From positions 30,436,227-30,500,226 of the forward strand of contig JAJLRJ010000003.1 in assembly GCA_024195265.1 (NCBI GenBank): a stretch of 64,000 bases of DNA, in the 5' to 3' direction. The position numbers were made by a program, and so were the translations under genes. This DNA is from Dendrophyllia cribrosa (Eukaryota > Cnidaria > Anthozoa > Scleractinia > Dendrophylliidae). Below are positions 11,934 through 24,137 of the stretch, piece after piece (within the stretch, counting starts at the first letter, position 1; each line of letters starts with the position of its first letter). The notes under the pieces are model-generated. The model saw nothing but the letters and a program-made list of their open reading frames with translations. It was not told the origin of the DNA and made no database searches.

Positions 11934-12461
11934 TTAACGGAGGAGCAACTTCACGAGTTGCTGGTCTCGTGGCAGAAAAATAGGATTTCTCATTTCTTCC
12001 GGGAGAGTTCGGACGTCTTCGAGTCGTCCATGAGCTCGTAGAAGTCCTTTTTGATCTGATTTTGGGATCAATTTCTTGTCAATGGTCGAGATATCCAGGC
12101 GAACGTGACTCCACTTGAAAAGTTGAACTTCTGACTCCTTTAGTTCTTGAACGGAAATGGGTCCTGACTTAACGTTCTTCTTCTTTGTGTTCTGAACAAA
12201 ACGGCGAACATACGCCATAGTTCTTCTTATCTTCGGGAAAGAACTGCAAGTATTCAGCAAATGACTTAGAATAGGGTTATCCCCAGTGTCGTCGGGCGCT
12301 GAACTTGCAAAAACGTCTGCGGAGGCTGCTTTGTTGACCTTTTTACTCTCTAGAGGTTTCTTCTCCTTTAAGGTTGCTGGATCTTCACTGTGAGTACTTT
12401 GAGAATCATTTTCAAATTCGGGCCATTCGACCTTTGCAGGAATAAAGGGCCCTCTAACCAT
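11934..12461 (-). pseudogene. BEL linker between RNase H and integrase
   Basis: Continuation of the polyprotein after the frameshift near 12440. It is a charged linker followed by the start of the integrase region (NPIFLPRDQQLVKLLLR). It stops at an in-frame TAA near 11935; the same frame continues after that stop into the integrase zinc-binding part. That stop is therefore a nonsense mutation, not a natural end. Confidence 0.8.
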
Positions 12462-13372
12462 TCCATGAGTCGATCAGGTTCGATTCCTCTTGTAAGGGCG
12501 TCGGCTGGGTTACTCTTTGATCTGATATAGCGAAATTCTTCCACTCCCACGGTTTCTTGAATTTCGGCCACTCTTGCTGATACAAAAGGTCTGAACTCTC
12601 GCGGTGGAGTTCTGATCCATGATAGGACGTTTGACGAATCCACCCAGAAGGTTCTTTTGCAGTCTTGGATGTTTACGAACTCCAGTGCTTTCCGGCATGT
12701 GTCGTACATTCTTACGAGGGTTAAACTTCCCAGAAGTTCAAGTCTCGGGACCGTTTTCTTCTTCAGGGGAGCTACGAATGGTTTGATCATGATAGGAACA
12801 CAACAGTAGCATCCATCGGTTAGTTCCCAGCGGAGGAAGAGGACTGCACCATACGCCTGCTCGCCACCATCTGAAAATCCATGAATTTGCGGTGCTCCCA
12901 CTGCAGTGCTTGGTTTTAGCTTCCGGTGAAACTCAAAGGTCAGGAGATGATTTAAGGACTGCACATTCCACATCCACTTATGCTTGACGCTCTCGGGTAG
13001 AATTTCGTCCCAGTTGTACCCTGAACTCCAAAGCTCTTGTAAGTCGATTCTGAGTTTAATCGTGACAGGCGAGACAAGACCAATAGGGTCCCAGAGTTGG
13101 GCAAGGAGACTTAGGCAACTTCGTTTCGACAAATGATCTAACAGACCGCCAATCTCGGCTTTCTTGAAGGAAAACTTGTCTGCTTGTTTGCCCCATCTAT
13201 GCCCGAGTAGATCTATGAACCGTTCACCCTTGGACTGGTCGATCTCTTTGCTGTTAGAATGCCACGCCTTGATTTGGAATTGGCCTTTCCCGAGGATAGT
13301 GTCAATGTCTTTGGTTATTTTCTTTGCTTCTGCCGAGGTTTCTTTGGACCCACCAATGTCATCAACATACAC
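12368..13372 (-). pseudogene. BEL reverse transcriptase C-terminal part and RNase H
   Basis: It begins at the RT catalytic box (YVDDIGGS) and runs into the RNase H domain, seen from GFSDGGEQAYGAVLF, VPRLELLG and FWVDSSNVLSWI. RNase H removes the RNA strand during reverse transcription. The frame is lost by a second frameshift near 12440, and the polyprotein continues in the 11934-12461 frame. Confidence 0.9.
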
Positions 13373-14880
13373 ATGCTCTTGTAGTTCCTTTGCTGCTTCG
13401 GGCTTGAGCTTCTGATGCTTTCGCTAAGACGTTAATTGAGTTGGTAGCAATGTGTGGTGCTGGTTTATCACCAAAGTTCAATCTCAGCCACAGATAGACA
13501 GAAGGTGGATCGCTTGGCTTGCTTCTCCACAAGAACCTGTGATAAACTTGGTCATCGGGGTGTACCAGGATTTGGTTGAACATTTTCCGAACGTCTCCAG
13601 TGTATGCCACCTCATCCCATCGCCATGCCGTCAACACGTTGGGGAGGTTATTGATGTAGTTTGGTTCCTTCTCGAGATGATCGTTTAAGGAGAGACCATC
13701 GTGACCTTTCGAAGACGAATCAAATACAAGTCTGACGTTTGTGGTTTTCTCTGGTGTGAAGACGGCTTGTAGTGGTAGGTACCATTCGGGTTTGCTGTGA
13801 TCAACTTGCTCCGGTGGAACTTTGATTACGAATCCCTGATCCAACAGCTTTTGGACTTCCTCATCCACGACTTTGAAACATTCTTTCTTCTGAAAAGACT
13901 TTTCAGCGGAGTACATTCTTCTTAGTGCAATGCCGTAATTGCTGTGTTTCGGGGGTCCTCTCTCGCTCCAGGGCATTTTCACTTGAATTCTTCCGTCAAC
14001 CAACGTAGTTGAATCCGAAAGGGACTTCACGAACTTGTTTTCACGTAACACGTTATCACTGCATGTACAAAGTTCCGTAGGTTTGACTCCCAACAGATCT
14101 TGATGAATCAGTCTTTTAATGTCTTCCTCGATGCTCACTGTTCCGACTTCTACCGATTGGATTCCAGACCTGTTCATTGTGTTTGGGTCAAACTGTCCTA
14201 AGATATACCATCCAAAGCAATTTCTTTTCGCGATCGGTTCTCCTGGTTCTCCAGACACAGTATGGACATCTACAAAGGCATCGACGAAATCAGTACCGAT
14301 GAGAAAATCAATGACACCACCCGTGAGGTGCAGTTTGTCCGAAATTTTCTTAAGGTGAAGGTAACATTCGACGGATTCTCTTGAAATTGTTTTTGCGCCA
14401 CTACAAGGCTTCTTAATAGTGTATACTTGGAACGTTTTCATAACATCCTCTTCTGTGGGTGAAGCAACGGTAATGTTGATTACTTCCGAGACTTCAGATT
14501 TCTTCAACCCGCCGGCCAGATTCATAGTCAGGTGTGTTTCTGACCCGGTCAAACCCAGTCGTTTCGCTGCATTCTTGGAGAGTAGGCTTGTATTAGATCC
14601 AGAATCTAACATTGCGAGTAACTGTGTAAATGTCCCGTTTGCGTTCGTGACTTTGACCTTTTGGACAGGGCATAAACCAATTGTAGCTTTTAGTTGTCTT
14701 TTCCGATCAGCAACATTTTTTTGGATGTTGTGGTTTTCAGCTGTAGGAAAGACGGGTTGGTCGCTTGGTTGGCCTTGGTTGCGAAAAGGTGATGCATTTG
14801 GGTTTAAATTTGAATTGAGTGTTTCGTTGTGAAGAGAACGGTGATGATTTCTTTTGCATTTATCGCAGGTACTGCCGTCG
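13362..14880 (-). pseudogene. BEL protease and reverse transcriptase, N-terminal part
   Basis: This frame holds a second Cys/His knuckle (CDKCKRNHH), then an aspartic protease with active-site motif LLAMLDSGSNTSLL at about 14570-14620, then the first half of the reverse transcriptase (VRLVFDSSS, GDVRKMFNQI, FGDKPAPHIA). The protease cleaves the polyprotein and RT makes the cDNA in the particle. A frameshift near 13411, just before the catalytic YVDD box, breaks the frame; RT continues in the next entry. The region 14613-14880 is open but lacks a start codon, as expected inside a polyprotein. Confidence 0.9.
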
Positions 14881-14886
14881 GGTTTA

Positions 14887-15891
14887 CTACAAGTTTTTGT
14901 ATGATCTCAGACATTTGCGACATCTTCTGTTTTCTTTGACTACTTCCCATTTTTCGTTGACTGTAAGCTTTTGATACAATGGACAAGCAGCCAGAAGGTG
15001 CATTGTTTTGCAACTAAGTGGACATGATTCCATTTCAGAGGCGTGAGTATCCGACTTTCTTGGATTGGCTCCTCGGGGGCTTCGATCTTCATTATAGCTG
15101 ACGCTGTCCCGCTTTCCTTGTGATCGAAGGCTCGCTTCTTCGTGAAGCCAGACTATGAGATTTGAAACATTTTCTTCTTTTCCTGCTCTTTGCATTTCTC
15201 TTCCGAAATCTTCATTGTCTCTTGAATCCAGTTTAGACAAGAGTTGTGACATAAAAAACGGAGCTTCTGAAGCATTTAACACAGAACAGTCATTGTCTTC
15301 CATGTCGTTGACGTAACCAGATATCGTCGTGGCGTATTGGCACAGCGACTTTGTGTCTTTTTTGACTTGTTTGATGTTGTTCAGTTCTGTTAAAAGTTCG
15401 TCCATGAGTTTTCTCTTGTTGGCAAATTCAACATCAAGGATTTCCCAGGCTTTGTCGATGTTCTTACAGGTCTTGACCTGATCTGTCCAGAACGAACTTT
15501 TAGGCATAGCTTTTCGGAAGCGTTGTAGTTGCTCGTCGTTATCTTGTCCGTATTTGATCATCCAGTGGTTAAATTCTTTTTTCCAGGTTGGGTATGTTCT
15601 CCGCCTTCCATCCCAAGTTGGAACCGACAAACGTTCTGGGCTGCTTGGCTTCGACCCCATCGTTTCCGCCATCTTTTGAACTGCAAACGACATCGCATGT
15701 AAGGTTTCTGTGTGGTCGGGAGGCTTCGGAGGGCTGTGTTCCGCTTGGTATGCTGCGTATTTGAGAGAGATTTTGAGATAATCAGCTTTGACCTTGTCTC
15801 CGATTTTCCGGTTGGCTAGCATTACTTCGTCTCCTGCCGAAGCGCCTTCTTCCACCAATTTGTCTAAGATAGTTTCTTGTTGTTTTTTGAC
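14887..15891 (-). pseudogene. BEL gag region
   Basis: A gag-type protein containing the BEL/Pao signature PTWDGRRRTYPTWKKEF and ending in the first part of a Cys/His-rich nucleic-acid-binding region (CPLSC...CRKC). Gag packages the retrotransposon RNA in particles. The frame is open back to the LTR edge; there is no upstream ATG, and the first in-frame ATG falls a few codons further in (MLANRKIG). A frameshift near 14900 separates it from the rest of the Cys/His region and protease, which continue in another frame from about 14880. Identification as gag is from motifs and position. Confidence 0.85.
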
Positions 15892-16447
15892 TGTTTCGCG
15901 GCTTCGGGATGAGTCGCTACTTTAAATTGAAGGATACACGAACTGATGTATGCCAGACGAATTTTTATTTTGCACTAGATTTGTCCAGATCGTCGCTAGA
16001 CTGTACGTAGCTGGATCGCTATACAACTGAAGCTAGACAACTGAAGCTAGATTGCTGGACAACTGAAGCTAGATTGCTGTGAAAAGAAAATTAAATGACA
16101 AGTTACATTCTTGCACAGATTTGAATCTAAACCCTTAAGTTTAAATCTACAAATCCTAAGACGCACTAAGACGTACTAAACAATTTTCTACTTACAATTC
16201 TGTGTCATTCTTATCCACATACATTCAGTTGATCTTCTACTTTGTTACTATTAACTTCACGAATCGTTGTAACTGATTCGATTTAAAATATATTTCGAAA
16301 AATTCTATCACCTCTTAATTGGTTAGATTTTCGGCCCAGCTCTTCCGCGGTTTTGGGCCCAGTCCTGGCCGCATTTACGGCGCCCAAAACAATGACAAAA
16401 AAACTACAAAATTATATTCGTGAGAATTACGATCGAAATTCACAACA
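15892..16447 (-). repeat. BEL 5' LTR, 556 bp
   Basis: Nearly identical to 10194-10780 except for fewer internal short repeats and scattered substitutions. The gag frame begins directly beside its inner edge with no obvious untranslated leader or primer-binding site. Confidence 0.95.
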
Positions 16448-17548
16448 GAAGACTATCAGATTTCTAACAAATATGGCCGCCCGTGAACTCCACGCTTCCA
16501 TTTCGTAGACGTTCATTTTGCATAACCGGAATGAAAGCACGCCTTTTAAGACTTCGAAATGGAAAGAAAAAGTCTTTTAGAAGATTTTTATGCCTTTGTA
16601 GTGGTGGTTTGAGAGCTGATAGCGATGAAATTTGTCACAAGTGAGGACATGTCTTCTTTAGAATTTATACTCGAAGCGGCAGACTTTACTAAGAATTTTC
16701 AAGCATTCCTGGAAAATTACGGTAAAGAAAGTCACATTTTTTATGTCCATTTACTTTGTACGAAACATTTCATAGACTGTTTCTTTGTCTTATTAGTGGC
16801 TTTTGACAAATATTTAGAAAACTTGACCACAATCGGACGAGCGAGAAATTCGCCAGATGCTGAACAAATTTGCGTGGCCGACAGTTTCCTTGATGCGATA
16901 ATTTGACGCGTTTTGCTCTTGAGACTAAACTAGTAGATATTTGAATAAAACTTTCAACTGAGAGAATTCGTTTCTTGTGCAAATTGCGATCAAACTTCTT
17001 CGAATGTTTTCTTCCCAGTGAAGCCAAAGCCTCAGAAAATCACTGAATTCTGATAAGCGTTTAACTCTTTTATTCAAGGGAAAGACATTTTCATTCAAGG
17101 AAATATTGTGTATTTGCGACAACACTTTGAAAAAACTATGAAGCCGGGAAAAACTAATACATGGCAAAATCAAAGCAGTTATTAGGAACTAGAAAAATTT
17201 CACTTCGATTTAGTCTTGAAATCACGGCGGGGGGGGGGGTCATAATGCGTCACGCAATATTTATTTTTAAAATGTTACACCAATTTATAGCACTCGTCAC
17301 CACGGTTTTGAAAATTATGAAAACAAAATCTCCTGAATGCGATTACATGTATTTTTTTTTTTCATTACCTGTAAATTTAGGGCTTCCAAAAATGTATTGC
17401 AAATCCGGGCAGGAGAGGGGGGTCTCTCGGCTTGGAAATCCAAGGGGCACGGGGGAGGGGGGGGGGGGGGGGGCTAGCGGGCCAGGAAATCCTACGATAA
17501 TCTAAGTAATAACAGGCGCAGTAAGCTACATGCAGTCATAGACTGCCT
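16448..17548. repeat. Dispersed repeat, right part of the copy A intron insertion
   Basis: Non-LTR sequence on the right of the BEL element. 16900-17510 recurs in reverse complement at 55606-56520, including two homopolymer G tracts (17229-17239 and 17457-17473) at matching places. A 93-codon ORF at 16625-16906 is unrecognised and is not claimed as a gene. This looks like a non-autonomous transposon family. Confidence 0.7.
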
Positions 17549-17860
17549 ATTTTTTTATATACCAAACCAGTGAATAGCAAACGGCAAAAAGCCCAGATTG
17601 TTCGTAAAAACTATTTAGTCCAGTTTATACTTTGTACACTGATCGGATGCATAAATAGCAGGAGATATTCCTTTTCTCTAGTCCATATATAGTTTTTCAC
17701 TTTCGAAACAGCTGAATGCAGAAAAGAGGATAGGCAGCTTTGTGGCACTTTGTGAAAGCCTACGTGGACCACGTGCCTCTTTAGGTAGTATACGGGCCGG
17801 TCATCATTGAGTTCGTTCCACTTTATGTCAACAATTTATGTTTACTTTTCATCTTTGTAG

Positions 17861-20255
17861 GATGCCCTGCAGAAGACGCTAGCGTGCCATTTGAAACCAA
17901 AGATATCAACATGTCACAATACTTGAACACGGCCCGAGCCGAGAACTTTATCGGTCGTCAGTGGCTATATAGAGAGATTGAAGATACATTTAAAGATGGT
18001 GGCATTGCTGGTGTACTAATAATAGGAAATCCGGGTACCGGTAAATCTGCCCTTGCTTCTCAGCTGATTTGTTCTCGGACATCAAGTTCTAAAATTCATG
18101 CTCATATTCTAGGATACCACTTGTGTAAGCACTCTGACAAAAATACACAAATGACAGGAATGTTTGTTCGAAATTTGGCGGAGATGATAGCTCGCAGACT
18201 ACCCGAATATGGTTATCTCGTTTCCAACAGTATTTCCATTCAACGCTCATTTGATCTGGACTGCATCCAGTTTCAAGATCCTGTGGGTTGTTTTGAACAA
18301 ACAATCATTACTCCATTGAGAAACCTGGAATATAAACCAAGTGAAAAATGGTTTGTCGTACTAGATGCCTTGGATGAATGTCTTGCACAAGTTGACAAAA
18401 ATCATAGCATTGTTTATCTGCTGAAGAACAAGATTGATCGTTTTCCACCGTGGTTAAAGCTCATCATGACTTCACGAAATGAATCTGATGCTTTCCTGTA
18501 TTCAAGCAAAGTAAAGAATTTAATTATTGATCCTGAAGACTCAAGAAACCTTGATGACATCGAGCTCTTTGTGACTACAAGACTATATCAAAATAGTTCT
18601 CTGTTGTACCGTATAACGTCGTGGTTCGGAGATTACAGTGTTCCCAGTACAACAAAATTGATTACCGAGTTACTGAATAAAAGTCAAGGAAACTTCCTCT
18701 TTGTCAAAGAAGTACTTCACCATTGGGAACTCTCAAGACACGAATAAATTGATGCGTATGCCTTGCCGTAGACTTTAGGATATCTTTATCACAGATACTT
18801 CGAAAGATTTTAATATCCGGATCACGCTAGAAAAGGGAGCTTTAGGTCTGCTAGGCACGTTTTGGAATTACTGGTTTCGACGTTTGAACCATTAACACAA
18901 AAAGAGATCTTTGAAGTTGTTAGAATAAAAGAGAAGAACTCAGATGAAGAATACAATACAAGATTTCAAGAATAGATTAAGAGAACTAGATACTTTCTGA
19001 AATATGGCAAGAACAATACAGTAACACTATATCCGGCACTTGTCGTTAACTAAATGGCTTACCAGTGACGGCAATGAGAGGTTTTTTGTGAGTAAAAAGA
19101 AAGGGCATAAAATATTATGTGATTACTACTTTAGTCTCATTAGGGTAGGAGACAAAAGTACGCTGTCGCAATACATTTTCACGTTAACGAAACACATTGT
19201 TTTTGGCGGTTGGAAAGAAGCCTATGTTCAACAATTTATAAATTTCCCTTCACAGACAGTCAATTCGTCAGATCCGCATAGTAATAGGACTCTACTACAT
19301 CTTGCAGCAACAATCAACAGTACAGATGTATTAGAACTGCTTTTAAGGCATTTTAGTTGTATCGATTGCGTTGATAACCTTGGAATAACACCCGCGTTTT
19401 TGGCAGCACAGCATGGACTTGTAGATAATCTGGCATTGTTGGTCAAAAGAGGAGCCAACATAAACCGAAAAACAAAGTCGAGCGAAGCATTTTTCAAAGT
19501 AGTTCTAAAAGTATTAGATAAAGTTCCTCCCTACATAGATAAGCCTGTCTTTCAACCCAAAGAAAATTTTTTTGATGCCTCTATGCTTCACGCAGCAGCC
19601 CAAGGAGGGCACATAAACGTTCGTTATCTCCTTGATAACAATGCTCTCATCTCGTCATTGAATGAAGCTCATCTGACCGCTATCCAGTTAGCCGCTGAAA
19701 ACGGACATCTTGAAGTTGTCAAAACTCTGCACGAGGCAGGTGCAGTTGTAGATCAAACAGTTCTTCGTCATGCAGCAGCAAATAATAGGCTAGAAGTAGT
19801 GAAATTGCTTTTAGACATTGGTGTCAAAGATGAATGTTTGCGATGTCGTTGCTCTTCCTACTTTCTAGAATCAGATGAATTCGAAAGGGGAATATTACGC
19901 TTTAATTGCATTTTTTGTCATTCTGCACTTCATGCTGCTGTTGCTTCAGGGCACGAGAAGGTTGTTACTCGTCTTCTTTCTGAAGAACACAATGCGATCA
20001 GTTGCTCTCATTTTCCCCGGAGAAATCCACTTCATGAAGCCGTTTGGAAAGGAAACACAAAAATAGTTGATAATTTGCTGGAAAAACAACCGCTGATGAT
20101 ACAATATAACTGTAAACACTAGCAACCGCAAGAAATAGTCGAAAATGAAGAGTTTTAATTAGATATTTGTCATTGTGGATACACTCCTCTTCACCTTGCA
20201 GCACGGTATGGCCATCAAAAATTGGGAATATCGCTCATATTAAAAGGGGCTCGGT
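17861..20255 (+). pseudogene. Copy A, NACHT-ankyrin exon (broken)
   Basis: Begins after a good splice acceptor (CATCTTTGTAG, ending 17860) in the same phase as copy B. It encodes a STAND/NACHT NTPase with a P-loop (GNPGTGKS) and Walker B (WFVVLDALDECL), then ankyrin repeats (for example LLHLAATINSTDVLELLL). Compared with copy B it has a TAA at about 18745, a TAG and another TAA soon after, and more frame breaks around 18950-19040. It is also missing a segment near 19860-19910 and has a TAG at 20120. Similarity to copy B stops abruptly at 20255 inside an ankyrin repeat, where an LTR-like sequence begins. It is a clear pseudogene; the longest surviving frames are 17884-18747 and 19040-20122. 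Confidence 0.9.
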
Positions 20256-21285
20256 GTGGCTACCATTTTAGCACTTCTGCTATTGTACACTTCCGTTAGA
20301 ACATTGTATTTCCGGTCACGTGTAGGCCCCAGGGAATTGCACGTGGAGAGGAGAGGGGCCATGTTGTTTGTTTTGCGTAGCAAACAGTTCTTCAACGTAG
20401 TCACTCATGCAACTCCTTTTTTCAAATGTACCTTGTACTTCTGGCTGTATTTTCGACGTTATTGTTTAGTTTGATGGTGCATTATACCGAGTTCAAATTT
20501 TACGGAACTCACAGTTGAAGAACTCTTTGCGAAATTCATCGATCGTTTGTTCTCAGGGAGGACACGGCTTCACGCATCGTGTGGTGACATCTTTGGACTA
20601 TTTACACTCTGAGGGAGATTGAGAACACTGTTCATACAGGGATTGTTTGTTAAGTGGAGTTTGTTGCTCATTAAACTATTTGGCGGCGATTTGAATTGTT
20701 TGGTTCCCGGGGAAAATATTGCCCCACGCAGAAGAATTGTAAGACTTGTTTACCTTTTCACGATTGAGTGACCGCCTTGAGATCTGTTTGGAACGTTTAG
20801 ACCGTTTTAAACTTCGTTTTCAGAGACTAAACTGGCTTCGCTAAAACATTTAAGGATTACCATATTGTGTTTCGTGTTTATTAGCGTTTGTTTGTTTTGT
20901 GGACATCAGTACAGCGAGAAAACAATGTCTATTCGATCGCTGCCTGTTGCTAGCAAATTTGATCAACAGGGCGCCCGGAAAGCTGTGTCGGAAACAGACT
21001 GGAACCCAATTAAGAAGAAGTTCCCGCATCAAAGTATCAAGTAAGACAAATTTCGAAGGCAGAACAGAAGAAAGGGCGCACACACTGGGGAATTCTCGCA
21101 CAGGTTATATTGGAACCCTTACAAGACTACAAGGAAACATTCAAGACCTAATTAATGAAGAACTGTGTAACTCTGGAGGACTTGAAATTAAAACGAGATT
21201 CATATGAGGAAGTTTGGCGGAGATTTATTAAGACCCACGAAGAGTACATTGAATGCCTTGATGTTCTTAGTCGTTACGAAGAACT
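20256..21285 (+). mobile_element. LTR-retroelement-like fragment, 5' part
   Basis: Starts with TGTGGCTACC exactly where copy A is cut. It has no gene for about 640 bp, then an ORF-like region of gag or coiled-coil character (IKTHEEYIECLDVLSRYEEL at its end) with a frameshift near 21170. The frame continues after the inserted element at 26463 (KARVSYEDQIERKAAFDT). A TG start, an LTR-like non-coding stretch, then a gag-like frame suggest an LTR retrotransposon; no protease, RT or second LTR was found. The element is incomplete and dead. Confidence 0.5.
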
Positions 21286-23479
21286 GAGGGTCTCCCAGGG
21301 GTTTTTGGGGAACAAGGGAACACGGGAAATTTGGCAATGGGAACACGGGAACAAAGCAAAAAAATAGGTCCGCAATGCGTACATGAGTGAGCTTACGATG
21401 AAAATTTGCACGGAAATATCTAGAGACGGAATTTGTGATGTCGAAAATGTTACTGTCAAAGATATTAAGCTAAATGAGAAATGCACCATAGGCTGTCTGC
21501 CTCTGATTTTTCAGAAAAACTATTTAACGATATAATGTGGTACTGTCACAGGTATGGAAGCACAACTTAAAAAATGGTTCATTGACTGTATAACTGGTGC
21601 AAGTGTTCCAAGTCCAAGAGATGTGATAAAAACACATGTCCACCAAGCACCATTGTGGCTTGCAACTTAACGTCTCAATAGCTTCTGTATTGGAAAAGTA
21701 TCTTGGTTTGTCGAGGATGATTTTTTGTTTTGTTGGACTGGAAGATCGTTCGTTAATTTGGTATCGTTTTTGTCATGCTATGTAATGTCACTACAAGGAC
21801 CGAGTTATCATCATTGTCATCATCAAAGTTATCATATTAGCAAATTTCTGAAAAAAATGTAAATCATATACAGCAGTCCCTCTGTTAAGCTGAAACCCTC
21901 AGGACCTTGAGAACCATTTCCAGTAAAGGACTGGTGAATACATATTTTGGGTTTTTGAAAAATGACCACTTAATAGAGGAATTACTGTAACTGTGAACAT
22001 GAACAAAATTCTAGATCTACCGCACATGGATTTACACAAGGATGGGTGCCTATTTGAAATAGGTGTTTATTTGAAACAGTGTCTGACAAACAAACGTGGT
22101 CGGGTTTCACATGTAAGGAGTGGTAAAACCCCATACTGACAGTAAAGATTGACACCATTATACTCAAGGCAGGCAATGTTATCTTTTAATCAAAATATAT
22201 AAATTTAAAGATCAATTTAATAAAACTTTTACGCTTGTAGCTATTGTTTCAGAGGTCTGAAACAATAACTACACTTGTAAATTACAGCTGTAAAAGTTTT
22301 ATGAAATTGAGCCCTGGTTGGTGCTTATAGCATGTAGCTGTTTGCATACAGTATCAGCATTGCCAACAATAACAGTAAAACATTAACATTTATTCTCAAG
22401 TTTTTTTGGAATGTAGGTAGCTGTAACAAGTATAGTTAACTTACATTTTAAACTTAGTAACATCAACGTTTTCAAACAATAACTTTTCAACGTTTTAGTG
22501 TAACTGCACTTAACCCAGATTTGTGTCTCTAAAGACATTATTTGTTCTTCGAAGAGAATTCATCGTTTCCCGAAGGAAATATTTTGTTCCCAGAAGGGAA
22601 TTATATGACCCTGAGACAGGGTTATGGATTGCCAGATGTTGTACATGGAGCAATTCGCAATGCTGGACTGCACAAGTCACTCGGCGGCCATCACAGCTGT
22701 CTTTAAAACTACATCTCGGTGATTTAGGGAACCTTTTGTTGGCGAAGATTTTGTCTACACCTTCAAAACATCTGAAAAACTCTTTACGTGAAAACAATAG
22801 ACACATTGCTTGAATGCTGTGCCTGATTACTGGTGCAATATAACACGAAAACATCGTAAATTTCGAGCCTCTTACCTCTCTTTCTCCAACGGCGAAAAAA
22901 CGTGGTTGCTTCCACGTTCCGTGTTTTTGATATCGAAAATACGTCGTTCGTTATCCGGGATGATCCGGGATCAGTTCGCAGCACTTCGTGTTCAACCTCG
23001 CTCATATTCGCGTGTTCGTGCTCTCATCGTTCGTACGGAAATAAACAATATCTGTTCGAGACCAGGCGCCGTGATACCGAAGACAACCCGAAGAATGGAC
23101 TACCACGGACTTACGGACACTTCCCATGACATAGAGTGAGATTACACTTCATGTAAGCTCACTCAAAAATCGTAGGGAACAAGGGAACATCAAATAGGTT
23201 AGGGAGCAGGGGAACAAACACAAAAAATTACAAGGCCCTACGTTTTTTACATAAACATGGGGGTGATAGAAGATTTTCTGCTGTTTTCTGATTTCTTTGG
23301 CAAGTTTTTGTTCCCATCTTTCGTGTCTACTCGTCTCTACCTCTGGCGCTGAAATCGTTCTTTTCCGACAAGTGCCGACAACTGGTTTAATATTTAACTT
23401 TAACGATGTTATAGCGGTTTTCTAAAGACTATTGATAATCAATACAGCCCGGGAAAAGGTGCAATTGTCAACTGAAAGA

Positions 23480-23585
23480 AAAAGGTGCAAGTGCTAAGCG
23501 CGGGAAAACGTATAACTAGTGCCAAGCGCGGGAAAACATGCAACCGATGCCAAGCACGGGAAAACGTGCAACCGATGCCAGGTCA
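23480..23585. repeat. Short tandem repeat inside the TIR element
   Basis: Three to four degenerate copies of a unit of about 32 bp containing GCGGGAAAACGTGCAACCGA, directly upstream of the coding part of the element. It could be promoter-proximal or a binding array; no function is shown. Confidence 0.6.
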
Positions 23586-23607
23586 GACCTGGTAAATTTT
23601 GACAACA

Positions 23608-23988
23608 CATGTGCAGCTGGTGAATTTGAAAGTCCTGAGGATGGATGTGGTCGATCTTGGTAGAAACGTTGACCGTATGTTGCTGCCAGTGACTGCAGCG
23701 ATTTACCAAAATGAAGTGGAGAAGCCAGCAATGCGCTGGACATTTGAAATGGCGATTGGCGCCATTAGCGACCAAAAGTTGCATGGATTCCTTCAAAGAT
23801 TAAGAGGAGGATTTGGAATTGCAGATCGTTGCTCGGAACTTACAATACGCAAATTCAAAGTCTCACTGAGTACCAAAGACTTCAAAGTTACGCCAGAATT
23901 CCAAAAGGACGACTCTTCGAAATCGATTGCGAAGAACAGTGGCAGACTGCATTGAAATACCTCGTGAACAGAGAGCGAGAATTAATAG
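23608..23988 (+). pseudogene. Upstream coding segment of the TIR-element gene (uncertain exon)
   Basis: A coding-like stretch (VNLKVLRMDVVDLGRNVDRM, then MRWTFEMAIGAISDQKLHGF) followed in a shifted frame by a second coding-like stretch (TQIQSLTEYQRLQSYARIPK), ending at a splice-donor-like GTACGT at 23989. The two parts are in frames 1 and 0 with a shift near 23828, so either a small intron, a frameshift or a sequencing error is present. The phase at the donor does not match the most obvious acceptor (AG at 24132-24133), so the link to the 24138 ORF is unproven. No domain was recognised. Confidence 0.4.
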
Positions 23989-24137
23989 GTACGTGCTGTG
24001 CATTAATAGCTACTTATTAAAAGTACGGCAATTTTCAAAGGACTTGAAAAGCATTATTTGTTTTATATATTTGCCAATATTGGTTGACTGATACAGAAAG
24101 CTAAACTGGGATTGTTTTGATATAATTGACTAGCATC

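Larger units (their letters stand above)
10194..16447 (-). mobile_element. BEL/Pao LTR retrotransposon, full length
   Basis: A complete element in minus orientation: 5' LTR 15892-16447, internal gag-protease-RT-RNaseH-integrase region, 3' LTR 10194-10780. Both LTRs run TG...CA and the element is flanked by a 5-bp duplication GAAGA (10189-10193 and 16448-16452), the size expected for BEL/Pao. The order protease, RT, RNase H, integrase and the DSG protease motif support BEL/Pao. The LTRs are nearly identical apart from copy number of a short internal repeat (CTAGATCGCTAGACAACTGA), so the insertion is young. The internal ORF is nevertheless broken by about three frameshifts and one stop, which are either real decay or sequencing errors. 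A candidate polypurine tract lies just inside the 3' LTR (10781-10794). Confidence 0.95.
9937..17548. mobile_element. Nested insertion in the copy A intron
   Basis: The intron of copy B reads straight from 'GTGATTTTTGT' into 'TTATATACCAAACC'. In copy A these two parts lie at 9928-9938 and 17553-17566, about 7.6 kb apart. The inserted DNA has an exact 12-bp inverted repeat near its ends, GTAGCTTACTGC (9937-9948) and GCAGTAAGCTAC (17518-17529). The left end also folds on itself with GTAAGCTAC at 9959-9967. AT-rich flanks could be an 8-bp duplication, but this is weak. The insertion itself contains the BEL retrotransposon. Its outer element is unclassified; the right part (16900-17510) recurs inverted at 55606-56520. 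Confidence 0.65.

Noticed and set aside
22510..23139. Overlapping ORFs on both strands inside the TIR element
   Set aside because: They overlap each other, lack recognisable domains and have no supporting splice sites; none is called.
24126..24137. Upstream TTG start for the SAP/beta-propeller gene
   Set aside because: Non-ATG starts are not expected here; an in-frame TAA precedes it and an ATG follows at 24138.
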